Numbered from the stretch's first letter, positions 9,074 to 18,024 are shown. The stretch is DNA of 57,028 nucleotides from an uncultured Aquimarina sp. (GCA_947489195.1 CANLCT010000029.1:1-57028); one strand, 5' to 3'. Numbers and translations: made by a program. The notes: generated by a model from the sequence alone, not told the origin.

Positions 9074-10327
9074 ATGGACAATACTACATTATTGACAAAT
9101 AATGTATGGATGATGCTGTGTACTGCACTCGTATTTTTTATGCATTTAGGGTTTTCTTTTTTAGAAATTGGCTTAACCCGACAAAAAAACACTATCAATA
9201 TTTTATTTAAAAACGTATTTATTATATGCGTAGGTCTCCTACTCTATTGCTTAGTAGGTTTTAATTTAATGTATCCAGGTTTTGCCGAAGGCTCTTCTGG
9301 ATTTTTTGCTTTTGCAGGCTTTGGGTTAGATTCACCTAGAACAGCTACCGGAGCTTTAGACTTAACATATAATGAAGGTTATACCTATTGGACCGACTTT
9401 CTTTTCCAAGGTATGTTTGCAGCTACTGCTGCTACAATAGTATCTGGAGCTGTTGCAGAACGCATCAAACTTGGTGCTTTTATGATATTTACTCTTATCT
9501 ACGTTGGTTTGGTATATCCAATTACTGGCTCATGGGATTGGGGAGGTGGATGGCTTGAAATGCGTGAAACCCCATTTTATGATTTTGCTGGTTCTACTTT
9601 AGTACACTCTGTTGGTGGCTGGGCTGCCTTAGTTGCTGTTGCTCTTTTAGGAGCTAGAATTGGCAAATTCAACAAAGAAGATGGTAAACCTCAAGTGATT
9701 CAAGGACATAACATCCCTTTAGCTGCAGCCGGAGTTTTAATTCTTTGGTTAGGCTGGTTCGGGTTTAATGGAGGTTCTGTACTTTCTGCAGACCCTGAGT
9801 TAACTTCGCTTGTATTGGTAACTACATCATTAGCCGCTGCCGCCGGAGGAGTTTCATGCTTTATAATTTCAACATTAGCTTATAAAAATTACGATTTAAC
9901 CATGTTTTTAAATGGTATTTTAGGTGGTTTAGTTGGTATTACAGCAGGAGCTGATCAAATGAGTCCTACTAATGCTATAGTAATTGGTATAATTGCAGGT
10001 GCCCTTATAGTTGCTGGTATTGCCTTAACTGATAAACTTAAATTAGATGATCCTGTTGGAGCTATAGCGGTACATTTAGTTTGTGGTATTTGGGGAACCT
10101 TAGCTGTAGGCATTTTCGGAAATTTAGCGGGTATAGATCAACTGATTACTCAATTAGTTGGCATAGGAGCAATTGGTGCCTTTTGTGTTTTAACTTCATT
10201 CATAATTATTTTTATCTTGAAGAAAACTATTGGAATCAGAGTTTCACAAAGTGAAGAAGTTGAGGGACTTGATTTACATGAACATGGAATGGATGCCTAT
10301 CCAGATTTTAGAATTGATCAGCATTAA
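9074..10327 (+). CDS. amt: Ammonium transporter (Amt/MEP/Rh), copy 2
   Basis: Ammonium channel of 417 residues in the inner membrane. Twin pore histidines are His178 (STLVHSVGGW) and His334 (GAIAVHLVCG). It ends with the same EEVEGLDLHEHG tail as copy 1, plus a short extra segment. Compared with copy 1 it has a longer insertion near residues 70-105 (a Gly/Phe-rich stretch), before the shared FxxTAATIVSGAVA block. It forms a two-gene unit with the preceding glnK. Confidence 0.95.
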   Translation: MDNTTLLTNNVWMMLCTALVFFMHLGFSFLEIGLTRQKNTINILFKNVFIICVGLLLYCLVGFNLMYPGFAEGSSGFFAFAGFGLDSPRTATGALDLTYNEGYTYWTDFLFQGMFAATAATIVSGAVAERIKLGAFMIFTLIYVGLVYPITGSWDWGGGWLEMRETPFYDFAGSTLVHSVGGWAALVAVALLGARIGKFNKEDGKPQVIQGHNIPLAAAGVLILWLGWFGFNGGSVLSADPELTSLVLVTTSLAAAAGGVSCFIISTLAYKNYDLTMFLNGILGGLVGITAGADQMSPTNAIVIGIIAGALIVAGIALTDKLKLDDPVGAIAVHLVCGIWGTLAVGIFGNLAGIDQLITQLVGIGAIGAFCVLTSFIIIFILKKTIGIRVSQSEEVEGLDLHEHGMDAYPDFRIDQH

Positions 10328-10650
10328 TATTAGTCGTTGATAATTTTATTATTATAAATTGATAAGAGACTGTCTGAAAAGGCAACCTTTTTTTGGATAA
10401 AAGTCAAGGGATTTTAAAGTTAAAATCCCTTGACTAAAAAAAGCTATGGCATTCAAAACTATTATATATAAAGTATGCTTTCCTCCACTTAAATATTTTT
10501 CAAAAGACTTATCTAAACTAGTAATTATATAATATTATAAACATTATCTCATATTTGATTAATAGTTAAGATAACTATTTATATTACTTAATTTTAGATA
10601 CGTTTTTAATTCTGTAATTATACTATATTTATCAGGTAACCTAAAATACT
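10328..10650. other. Intergenic region between convergent amt and modC
   Basis: The 323-base gap holds GAGACTGTCTGAAAAGG near 10365-10381, a sequence type often seen at insertion-sequence ends, and the perfect inverted repeat at 10403-10434. The right half is AT-rich with no gene. It may contain an old insertion scar. Confidence 0.4.
10403..10434. terminator. Perfect 15-bp inverted repeat, probable bidirectional terminator
   Basis: GTCAAGGGATTTTAA and its exact complement are separated by 2 bases. It lies between convergent amt copy 2 and modC. The tail on the plus strand is A-rich and the upstream side has only a short T run, so it lacks the T tract expected of a strong terminator. Confidence 0.5.
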
Positions 10651-11346
10651 CTAAATTATTTTTTTGTACAGTTCCAAGGGTAAAATTTGTTCTGGAGTTC
10701 CTTTTTTTACGATTTTCCCATCATTAATTTGCCAAACTTTATCAACTAGTTGGTACAACTCCCATGGATCATGACTTACCATTAATGTAGTTAATTGGTA
10801 AGTTTTATGTGCTTTTTTGATATATTCTTGCAAACGCTGGCGCATTTCATAATCAAGCGCCGACAAGGGTTCGTCTAGCAGTAATAATTTTGGCTGCCTA
10901 ACCAAAGCTCTTGCTAATGAAATACGTTGTTTTTGCCCTCCTGATAATTGATAAGTATTAAAATTTAGCAATGCCTCTAATTCCATAATATCAATTAATT
11001 CATCCAAAAGCTTTATTTCATTACTTTTTGATAATGCAAAATGTAAATTTTGTAATACAGTCATATTATCAAATAGTACATCTTCTTGAAAAACGTAACC
11101 AATATTTCTTTTTTGTACTGGCAAATTTGTTCTTTTTGAACTATCAAACCAAGGAGTATCTTCTACTATTATAGTTCCCTTATCGGGAATATCTAAGCCC
11201 GATAGCATACGTAATAAACTTGTTTTACCTGCACCAGATTTTCCATAAACACCAATAAAATCACTTTTATTAATAGTCTCATCAATAGCTAAATCAAAAA
11301 AACCTTGAGTACCCTTTAGTGCTTTAAAAATATTTATTGAAATCAT
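10651..11346 (-). CDS. modC: Molybdate ABC transporter, ATPase
   Basis: ATPase of the molybdate importer, 231 residues. Walker A is at 35-42 (GKSGAGKT), the Q-loop Gln at 87, the signature LSGGQ at 134-138, Walker B with DEP at 158-160, and the switch His at 192. The C-terminal TOBE/MOP molybdate-binding domain of typical ModC (about 350 aa) is missing, so regulation by bound molybdate is not expected. It is the last gene of modA-modB-modC. The gap to modB is 16 bases. Confidence 0.9.
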   Translation of the reverse strand: MISINIFKALKGTQGFFDLAIDETINKSDFIGVYGKSGAGKTSLLRMLSGLDIPDKGTIIVEDTPWFDSSKRTNLPVQKRNIGYVFQEDVLFDNMTVLQNLHFALSKSNEIKLLDELIDIMELEALLNFNTYQLSGGQKQRISLARALVRQPKLLLLDEPLSALDYEMRQRLQEYIKKAHKTYQLTTLMVSHDPWELYQLVDKVWQINDGKIVKKGTPEQILPLELYKKII

Positions 11347-11362
11347 TTTCTATACATATATA

Positions 11363-12070
11363 TTAATGCCCATTATTTTTTATTTGTGTACTAAAATTAT
11401 TTTTAGATAATGAGTATACAAGTACCAAAATAACAAAACTTATTACTAATAAAATAGCCGAGTATTTATGAGCTGCTTCATAATTAAGTGATTCTACCTT
11501 TTCATAAATAATACTTGAAGCTACCTGTGTTTTATTTGGTATACTTCCACCTACCATAAGTACCAATCCAAACTCACCAATAGTATGGGCAAAAGTAAGT
11601 ACCATTCCTGTTAATATTGCTTTTTTGCAATTGGGTAGCAATACATACCATAATGTTTGCCATTTAGATTTTCCTAATGTATATGAGGCTTCATGCAAAT
11701 TTTTAGGTAAACTTTGCAATCCATTTTGAATTGGTTGCACCATAAAAGGTAAACTATATATTAATGAAGCTACTACCAATCCATTAAACGAAAATACCAG
11801 TTGTATATCAAAAAAATCTTTTAACCATTTTCCCACTCCATAAGCGGGCGAAAAAATTAATAAAAAATAAAACCCAATAACTGTTGGAGGCAAAACTAAA
11901 GGCATACCTACTAAAGCTTCAAAAACTGGTTTTAATTTGCTTTTTGAAAATGCAATTGCATATGCTAATGGCACACCTATTATAACTAAAATTAAGGTGG
12001 TTACCAATGCTAATTTCCCTGTTAATAATAATGGGACCCAATTAAAACTACTCAGGAACGGCATATCCAT
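11363..12070 (-). CDS. modB: Molybdate ABC transporter, permease
   Basis: Inner-membrane permease of 235 residues with about five or six hydrophobic segments. The EAA loop that contacts the ATPase is HEASYTLGKSKWQTLWYVLL, near residues 126-146. The GEFGLVLMVGGSIP motif is typical of ModB/CysT proteins. Its start overlaps the end of modA by 23 bases, which supports translational coupling. Confidence 0.92.
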   Translation of the reverse strand: MDMPFLSSFNWVPLLLTGKLALVTTLILVIIGVPLAYAIAFSKSKLKPVFEALVGMPLVLPPTVIGFYFLLIFSPAYGVGKWLKDFFDIQLVFSFNGLVVASLIYSLPFMVQPIQNGLQSLPKNLHEASYTLGKSKWQTLWYVLLPNCKKAILTGMVLTFAHTIGEFGLVLMVGGSIPNKTQVASSIIYEKVESLNYEAAHKYSAILLVISFVILVLVYSLSKNNFSTQIKNNGH

Positions 12071-12821
12071 AATTTAAAAGAATTTGTCTCGCTTTTTTTG
12101 TTTGCATAAATCTAGCAAATTGTAATGCTTTATTTTTTTGTGCTTCTGTTTTACTCACTAATAAAAGTTGATGTTCTAAGGGTTGATATAAATTATCACT
12201 AATTTCAACATAATTTTCCTTTAGCACACTTAATTTATTAGAAAACAATGTTGATTTTGCTGTAAATCCTATATCCACGGCCTCCAATAAAATAAATTGA
12301 TTGGTTTGACCTACACTTTCTCCATAAATCAATTTAGATTCCACTTGTTCATACACCCCCCAATTATGTAATAATTCCTCAGTTGCCATTCCATAAGGAG
12401 CAATTTTGGGGTTTGGAATAGCTATTTTTTTTACTGAAGGTAAAATCACATTGCTTGATAAAGGATATGCTATTTTTTTATTAGAAATCATTACCAATTT
12501 ACCTCTAGCTATAGTAACTGCATTTTCATAATTGCTATTGGATTCTATAAGATACTTAGGATACTTAGCGTTTGCCGATATAAAAACATCAAATGGAGCT
12601 CCAGATTGTATTTGAGCCGTTAATTTACCCGAAGATGCTGTAATCAAATCGATTGAAATATCAGTTTGATTTTCAAATTCTGGAATTAGTTCATTCAAAA
12701 CAAATACCATATTTGAAGCTGCTGCTATGGTTAGCGGTATTTCTTTTTTTGTTTGACACGAAATCAGCACTAAATTTAAAGAAAAAATGAGCACTAACAA
12801 TTTACTCAAAATGCTTTTCAT
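12048..12821 (-). CDS. modA: Molybdate-binding lipoprotein
   Basis: Substrate-binding protein of the molybdate importer. An upstream in-frame ATG at 12887 exists, but the ATG at 12821 is preferred. From there the product (257 aa) begins with a compact lipoprotein signal, MKSILSKLLVLIFSLNLVLI, followed by the lipidated Cys of SCQTKK. The binding-protein fold is shown by AAASNMVFVLNELI at the mature start, SSGKLTAQIQSGAPFDVFIS, and GESVGQTNQF near the second hinge. The substrate could also be tungstate, which the sequence cannot distinguish. Confidence 0.9.
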   Translation of the reverse strand: MKSILSKLLVLIFSLNLVLISCQTKKEIPLTIAAASNMVFVLNELIPEFENQTDISIDLITASSGKLTAQIQSGAPFDVFISANAKYPKYLIESNSNYENAVTIARGKLVMISNKKIAYPLSSNVILPSVKKIAIPNPKIAPYGMATEELLHNWGVYEQVESKLIYGESVGQTNQFILLEAVDIGFTAKSTLFSNKLSVLKENYVEISDNLYQPLEHQLLLVSKTEAQKNKALQFARFMQTKKARQILLNYGYAVPE

Positions 12822-12899
12822 TTTCAGAAATATTCTTAGTAAATTAAGTATTGATTTAAACAATTTTATTGAAAAGGTTGATTTCATTTATCAAAGAAT

Positions 12900-12907
12900 C
12901 AAAAATA
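12900..12907 (-). promoter_or_regulatory. Putative -7 box for modABC
   Basis: The minus strand reads TATTTTTG, a full match to TAnnTTTG, 79 bases before the preferred modA start. Initiation near 12893 would give a leader of about 70 bases. Confidence 0.45.
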
Positions 12908-12935
12908 CTATTTACCTAATAAATTACTGTAACTA

Positions 12936-12951
12936 TTGGCTTAGTTTTTGC
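12936..12951 (+). promoter_or_regulatory. Sigma-54-like promoter before a small gene
   Basis: TTGGCTTAGTTTTTGC has the -24 TTGGC and -12 TTGC elements with the required 12-base step between GG (12938-12939) and GC (12950-12951). The downstream half of the -24 box (ACG) does not match. Transcription would start near 12963, 25 bases before the ATG at 12988. Confidence 0.4.
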
Positions 12952-12987
12952 GTTATAACTTAACAACACAAATTAAAATTAACACTC

Positions 12988-13137
12988 ATGAAATACTTAA
13001 ATCCTCAAATAGAAAAATTAGCAAAAAAAAATGCCAAAAAAAGTCTGGTTAAAAAAGGTATATCTTGTGGCATTTTTCAAGAGCTAGGCGTGGATACTAC
13101 AAGTCAAAAAACGAGAAATTTATATCATGATAATTAA
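12988..13137 (+). CDS. Small basic hypothetical protein, 49 aa
   Basis: The ATG at 12988 opens 49 codons ending at 13137. The N-terminal half is lysine-rich (KLAKKNAKKSLVKK), followed by GISCGIFQELGVDTT. There is no signal peptide or membrane segment, and I do not recognise the family. A sigma-54-like promoter lies 36 bases upstream, and the stop codon lies inside a perfect 21-bp palindrome that could act as terminator. These flanks make a real, separately transcribed gene more likely than its length alone would. Confidence 0.5.
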   Translation: MKYLNPQIEKLAKKNAKKSLVKKGISCGIFQELGVDTTSQKTRNLYHDN

Positions 13138-13158
13138 TAATTATCATGATATAAATTT
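13116..13158. terminator. Perfect 21-bp inverted repeat overlapping the small gene stop
   Basis: Two 21-base arms (13116-13136 and 13138-13158) are exact complements around one central base, with AATTTATATCATGATAATTA within each arm. The right arm runs into TTTTAATAAATTTTTT. It could be a terminator of the gene at 12988, or a palindromic binding site. It is very AT-rich. Confidence 0.6.
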
Positions 13159-13299
13159 TAATAAATTTTTTGACAATAATTATAATTCTACTCATACAAA
13201 TGATCAAAAAAGTATTATTAAATTAATAAAATACAGTTTTTCACATTCTCTTAGGCTGTAATAAATTAAAAATTATAGTTTCTAATTTTTAAAAAGTTG

Positions 13300-13307
13300 T
13301 AATTTTG
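13300..13307 (+). promoter_or_regulatory. Putative -7 box before the Rid-family gene
   Basis: TAATTTTG matches TAnnTTTG 77 bases before the ATG at 13385. No matching -33 TTG was found. Confidence 0.35.
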
Positions 13308-13384
13308 GGGGCTTAAAAAACTTGTCCTATATAAAATGCTGATTTTTATATGCAAGTGATTAATTATAATAAGAAAACGAAGAC

Positions 13385-13753
13385 ATGTCTAAAAGAGAAA
13401 ACATTTCATCAGGATCTCCTTGGGAAGATAAAATCGGTTACTCAAGAGCCGTAAGAATTGGAAACACCATTGAACTTTCTGGAACTACAGCTCCTGGAGA
13501 TACATTAGAAGAACAAACTACTGGTGTTATTGAATTAGCTAAAAAAGTATTAGAAGAAAACGGTTCTAGCTTGAAAGATGTAATACGTACGCGTATTTTT
13601 ACTACAGACATTTCTCAATGGGAAAAAATTGGTGAAGTACATGGTAAGTATTTTGGTGATATCAAACCAGTAACTACAATGGTAGAGATTTCTAAATTAA
13701 TCGACCCTGCTATTGTTATTGAAATAGAATTTACAGCTGTTATTGCTGAATAA
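13385..13753 (+). CDS. Rid (YjgF/YER057c/UK114) family protein without the RidA arginine
   Basis: Trimeric cytoplasmic protein of 122 residues. Rid proteins with the archetypal arginine hydrolyse reactive enamine/imine intermediates released by PLP enzymes. Here the segment aligned with RidA Arg105 (PARSCVEVARL in E. coli) reads PVTTMVEISKL, so the arginine is a threonine, while the following EIE motif is kept. It is therefore probably a member of a Rid subfamily lacking classic deaminase activity. thrC follows after 81 bases on the same strand, and a link to threonine metabolism is inference from context. Confidence 0.85.
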   Translation: MSKRENISSGSPWEDKIGYSRAVRIGNTIELSGTTAPGDTLEEQTTGVIELAKKVLEENGSSLKDVIRTRIFTTDISQWEKIGEVHGKYFGDIKPVTTMVEISKLIDPAIVIEIEFTAVIAE

Positions 13754-13834
13754 TAAGATTTTAGAAACTGTAAACTAGATGTATTATCTGGAGAGTTACA
13801 AATAATTATTTTCTAAAATCTAACCTACCCAATT

Positions 13835-15142
13835 ATGGAATTTTATAGTCTAAATAAAAATGCACCCAATGTATCATTTGCTGAAGCCGTTGTTAAAGGT
13901 TTAGCTCCTGACAGAGGTTTGTATTTCCCGGAGCAAATAACTGCTTTACCTACTTCTTTTTTTGAAAATATCGAATCTATGGATACTATTGAAATTGCTT
14001 ACACAGCAATTCAACAATTTGTAGGTGATGAAATTCCTGAAGCTGAGTTAAAGTCTATTTTAGCCGATGTGTTGAGTTTTGATTTTCCTGTTGTTAAAAT
14101 TACCGAAAATGTAGGTACTTTGGAGTTGTTCCATGGACCAACAATGGCCTTTAAGGATGTTGGAGCTCGTTTTATGGCACGTTGCTTAGAGTATTTTAAC
14201 AGAGATAATGATGACCACGTTACTGTACTTGTAGCTACTTCTGGTGACACTGGTGGTGCTGTAGCTCGTGGTTTTTTAGGCGTTAAAGGAGTTGATGTTG
14301 TTATTTTATATCCAAATGGAAAAGTAAGTGATATTCAAGAAAGACAATTAACTACCTTAGGGCAAAATATTAAAGCCTTACGTGTTGATGGTGTTTTTGA
14401 TGATTGCCAGGATATGGTAAAATCTGCTTTTTTAGATGAAAGTATTACTTCTAATAGAAGATTAACATCTGCTAATTCTATTAATGTAGCACGTTGGTTA
14501 CCTCAATTATTTTATTTTTTATTCGCCTATAAAGAAGCGAAAAAATTAAATAAAGAACTTGTATTTTCTGTTCCTAGTGGGAATTTTGGAAATATTTGTG
14601 CTGGTATTGTAGCGCATAAATTAGGAATGCCTGTAAAACATTTTGTGGCTTCGGTAAATGTAAATGATACCGTTGTAAAATATTTAGAAACTGGAAATTA
14701 CGAACCTAAAGCATCTATACCTACTATTTCAAATGCTATGGATGTTGGTAATCCTAGTAATTTTATAAGAATACAACAATTGTTTGATAATAGTTTTGAG
14801 GATTTAAAGAAAGATTTCTCTTCGTACAGTTTTAATGATACTGAAACTCGTTCAGCAATGAAGGAAATCCATAAAGCATCGGGTTACATTGCAGACCCAC
14901 ATGGTGCTGTTGGTTATTTAGGTCTTAAAAAACATGGTCTTAGTGATAATGAATACGGTATTTTCTTAGAAACTGCACATCCTGTAAAATTTTTAGATAT
15001 TGTTGAAGAAACTTTAGATACCAAAGTAGCTATCCCAGAACAAATCAAAGAAGTTTTAGATAAAGACAAAGCATTTTCTTCTATTTCAAAATATGAAGAA
15101 TTAAAGGTATACCTATTAAATGACACTGATTATAAAAATTAA
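13835..15142 (+). CDS. thrC: Threonine synthase
   Basis: PLP enzyme converting O-phosphohomoserine to threonine, 435 residues. The PLP lysine is Lys107 in GPTMAFKDVGARF. The N-terminal DRGLYFPE and the glycine-rich phosphate loop SGDTGGAVA are typical. The C-terminal EYGIFLETAHPVKF is conserved in bacterial threonine synthases. It is not next to thrA or thrB here. A bidirectional terminator follows. Confidence 0.96.
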   Translation: MEFYSLNKNAPNVSFAEAVVKGLAPDRGLYFPEQITALPTSFFENIESMDTIEIAYTAIQQFVGDEIPEAELKSILADVLSFDFPVVKITENVGTLELFHGPTMAFKDVGARFMARCLEYFNRDNDDHVTVLVATSGDTGGAVARGFLGVKGVDVVILYPNGKVSDIQERQLTTLGQNIKALRVDGVFDDCQDMVKSAFLDESITSNRRLTSANSINVARWLPQLFYFLFAYKEAKKLNKELVFSVPSGNFGNICAGIVAHKLGMPVKHFVASVNVNDTVVKYLETGNYEPKASIPTISNAMDVGNPSNFIRIQQLFDNSFEDLKKDFSSYSFNDTETRSAMKEIHKASGYIADPHGAVGYLGLKKHGLSDNEYGIFLETAHPVKFLDIVEETLDTKVAIPEQIKEVLDKDKAFSSISKYEELKVYLLNDTDYKN

Positions 15143-15146
15143 TAAC

Positions 15147-15185
15147 AAAAAACGCCAATAACTATTTTTAGTTATTGGCGTTTTT
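15147..15185. terminator. Bidirectional terminator between thrC and the GH86 gene
   Basis: AAAACGCCAATAACTA pairs perfectly with TAGTTATTGGCGTTTT around a 4-base loop. Runs of A and T on both sides serve both convergent genes. Confidence 0.92.
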
Positions 15186-15213
15186 ATTGTTTTAGACTTG
15201 TCGTATAGCGTTT

Positions 15214-18024
15214 TTATTCTTTAACAAATTTGAATACTTCTTTTTTTGAATTATTATTTAAAGAAATATAATAAATACCTTCTGCTAAATTCGCAACATT
15301 TACTTCTTTAGTATTGCCTTCTTTAACTTTAGCTCCTGTAATGTCATATATTTTCCAAGTTTTAACCTCTGTGTTTTCAGAAAAAACAAGAACATCATCC
15401 GTTGGATTAGGATAAATAGAAATTAAATTTTCAATTTTATCTGAAAAATCTGTATTTGACAAAGTTCCTTGTGGCACTATATTAATATCTGTTTGTATGG
15501 TCTCAAAAATAGTATCGTTGTTGATTGACATTACAATACGTAATACCAATTTGTCATTACCCAATTCAGCTGGTGTTGTTGGCATCGGGTTACTAGTGTC
15601 AATGTCTACTAAATTTGCTTGAGCAAAAAATTCGGGAATTGAAAAAGTATAGGATACATCATTTGCAGAATTTTCGCTGCCCGTAACAACCGATGTTGAA
15701 AAAGCAGTTCTGCCTAATACGGCACCCGAAGGAGCTAATCGTAAGATATCAGTAGAAATGTTTAACAATTCTTCTTCTACTCCGTTTATTGATCCAGTTG
15801 CATAACTAATTACAAACTCTGGACTTGATCCTACTTCAAAAGTTGGTATTGTTTCATCTGGCAAAACAAATGAAGCTTGATTATTAAACGAAACAAACCT
15901 AGCACGATCATTACTATTTGCTCTAGTTACTGGTCTTGAAAATTCAAATGTTTGTAATGCACAACTACTTACAGCACCCCCAGCTGTAGGGAATGTTACT
16001 TCTACGGTGTTATTCCCATTAGTTAAAATATTATAAGGAACATCAGCTTCTAACATGCCAAAAAATATTTGCTGCCCTACTCCTCGCCTAGCTCTATCTG
16101 CTTGATCATCTCCTCTGAAATCAACAGGAATATCAATGGCTGTTCCATTGACTAATACTGTAGGAATCAAAGGTGTATTTATCGTTCTACCAATACCTAA
16201 ACGTAAAACAGCTTCACCGTTAGCCCCTAAAGTTACATTTGGAATTGTGAAAGTCAATGGTTGATTTGCTTGAATTTCTCTAGGAAAAACGCTTCCCTGC
16301 TGCTCTACTGGCAGACTTGGGTTTGCTGACAATGCATAAATCTTTTTTTCTTCAGATACTCCATCAACAACTGGACTTGAACTAAAGCTATATTCAATAA
16401 TCATTGTAGCATCTTCATTTAAAGTAACAGTATCTGGTGGTGTTGCAAATTCTTCTTTAGTAAGACTAGGATTACCGTTTGTTCCTAAAAATAAGTGTTG
16501 AATAGAAACTCCGGTAACATTTGCCACATCAAAGCCTACTTGATTTAAATTAATATTCAAATTTAAATCATCAAGACTATTTAAAATTAAATATGCTTTA
16601 TTATTAGAACTATCCACATAGGCATCCACCTGAACATCTAAGTCCGAAGATTTTGTATCAACACGTGTACCATCTACATTTGCCCAAAGTTCATAAAATT
16701 TAATAACTTCTGTAAAATCATATTTTTGACTATCGGGTGGTTGATTGTTTGGAAATGCAGGAAATGCATTTGCTTGATTAATTCCTATACCAGGAGGCAA
16801 TGGAAATTCTTCTGCTCTGCGCATCATACGCCATGGGTATACATATCCTGGGTTTGCTGCTCCTCCATACAAAAATTCGGCCCTACCTAAAACAAATGGA
16901 ACTGTTTTAGCTATTACATCGGGCCTTTCCATAAATTGCATCATCATTGAAGAAAAAGCTCTAAGAATAAACCAATCTCTACCAGGAGTCCAGTTTTCTC
17001 TAAAAAAGTCATTTAATTGTGTTCCATATTCAGATATTAACCATGGTTTAACATTACCCCATCTTATAGTGTTATAATGTTCAATCATATCTAAAATAGC
17101 TTCATTATTTCCTCCTTTACGTAATAACTCTAATCCTCCGCCAATACTTGGAAAGTCATATAAGTGAATTGAATAAAAGTCCATTACATCACCTGAGGTA
17201 TCAATAAATTCTTCCCAACGTTGATCCCATTGACCAAAAATACGTTGATCCACCCCTCCTGCACCAAAAAATTGCAAATCGGGAAACGCATTAGTAAATC
17301 CGCCAACTAATGCATCAGAATTAAATCTTTTCACTTCTCTTGCAACACTTCGGTGAAATTCAAAAATTTCATCGGCAGTAGCTGGATTATCATTTGCAAA
17401 GTCAAATAAAGGGAAAAACGGTTCGTTAATAGCCTCTACCCATATTGGTCTTGGAGGTCCGTCCGTACCTATATTTGGATTATCGCCATAAGCATCTCTT
17501 AAAAATCTCCCCATAAATTCACCTGTAGCGGTTCCAAAATCATCATCGGCTGGACCGTTCTCTTCTGAAAAAGCGAAGTTACCCGAGTCTGTTAATGTAC
17601 CATCAGGAAAGAAAGGTTTATCTTGAGCTGCTGTTATAACTCCTCCTCTATTTTGTGTAGCATGCTTACCTGTTTGAAATCTAGCATACCTATCATTAGC
17701 TTGACTTCCAAAATTTTCTATACTTGCTGGATCAGCAAAACCAGGCCTAGTAGGATCTTCGGTTACTTGACTCGAAATAAAACGCATAAGCCCCGTTCCT
17801 CGTCCATAATTTGCTCTATAAAGTACTAACAAACTATCTAATTTTCCTAATTCCCTATTGTAATCTCCATCTGATGCATCTGCATGCATTACAATGTATT
17901 TTTCCCTGTCAAAGGTATCTTGCCCTCCAACTGTATGCCTTAAGTCAAAGTTAACGTCAACTTCAACTTGAGAAAAAGCAGAAAAACTCAACAATGATAA
18001 AACTGTGTAAATTCCTAATTTCAT
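15214..18024 (-). CDS. GH86-type beta-agarase/beta-porphyranase with T9SS sorting domain
   Basis: Secreted glycosidase of 936 residues, predicted to cut beta-1,4 linkages in agarose or porphyran. Residues 1-18 form a signal peptide. The GH86-like start DLRHTVGGQDTFDRE opens a TIM barrel to about residue 460. Glu201 in WVEAINEPF is the probable acid/base and Glu332 in KPWLISEYG the probable nucleophile. Beta-sandwich domains fill residues 460-860. Residues 868-936 are a type A T9SS sorting domain (YPNP start, IYDITGAKV, LAEGIYYISL). Agarase versus porphyranase cannot be decided from this reading. It is a single-gene unit with no SusC/SusD partner nearby. Confidence 0.85.
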   Translation of the reverse strand: MKLGIYTVLSLLSFSAFSQVEVDVNFDLRHTVGGQDTFDREKYIVMHADASDGDYNRELGKLDSLLVLYRANYGRGTGLMRFISSQVTEDPTRPGFADPASIENFGSQANDRYARFQTGKHATQNRGGVITAAQDKPFFPDGTLTDSGNFAFSEENGPADDDFGTATGEFMGRFLRDAYGDNPNIGTDGPPRPIWVEAINEPFFPLFDFANDNPATADEIFEFHRSVAREVKRFNSDALVGGFTNAFPDLQFFGAGGVDQRIFGQWDQRWEEFIDTSGDVMDFYSIHLYDFPSIGGGLELLRKGGNNEAILDMIEHYNTIRWGNVKPWLISEYGTQLNDFFRENWTPGRDWFILRAFSSMMMQFMERPDVIAKTVPFVLGRAEFLYGGAANPGYVYPWRMMRRAEEFPLPPGIGINQANAFPAFPNNQPPDSQKYDFTEVIKFYELWANVDGTRVDTKSSDLDVQVDAYVDSSNNKAYLILNSLDDLNLNINLNQVGFDVANVTGVSIQHLFLGTNGNPSLTKEEFATPPDTVTLNEDATMIIEYSFSSSPVVDGVSEEKKIYALSANPSLPVEQQGSVFPREIQANQPLTFTIPNVTLGANGEAVLRLGIGRTINTPLIPTVLVNGTAIDIPVDFRGDDQADRARRGVGQQIFFGMLEADVPYNILTNGNNTVEVTFPTAGGAVSSCALQTFEFSRPVTRANSNDRARFVSFNNQASFVLPDETIPTFEVGSSPEFVISYATGSINGVEEELLNISTDILRLAPSGAVLGRTAFSTSVVTGSENSANDVSYTFSIPEFFAQANLVDIDTSNPMPTTPAELGNDKLVLRIVMSINNDTIFETIQTDINIVPQGTLSNTDFSDKIENLISIYPNPTDDVLVFSENTEVKTWKIYDITGAKVKEGNTKEVNVANLAEGIYYISLNNNSKKEVFKFVKE

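Noticed and set aside
12822..12887. Longer N-terminus of ModA from the ATG at 12887
   Set aside because: It would put 22 mostly basic and hydrophobic residues before a complete lipoprotein signal peptide; the start at 12821 is better.
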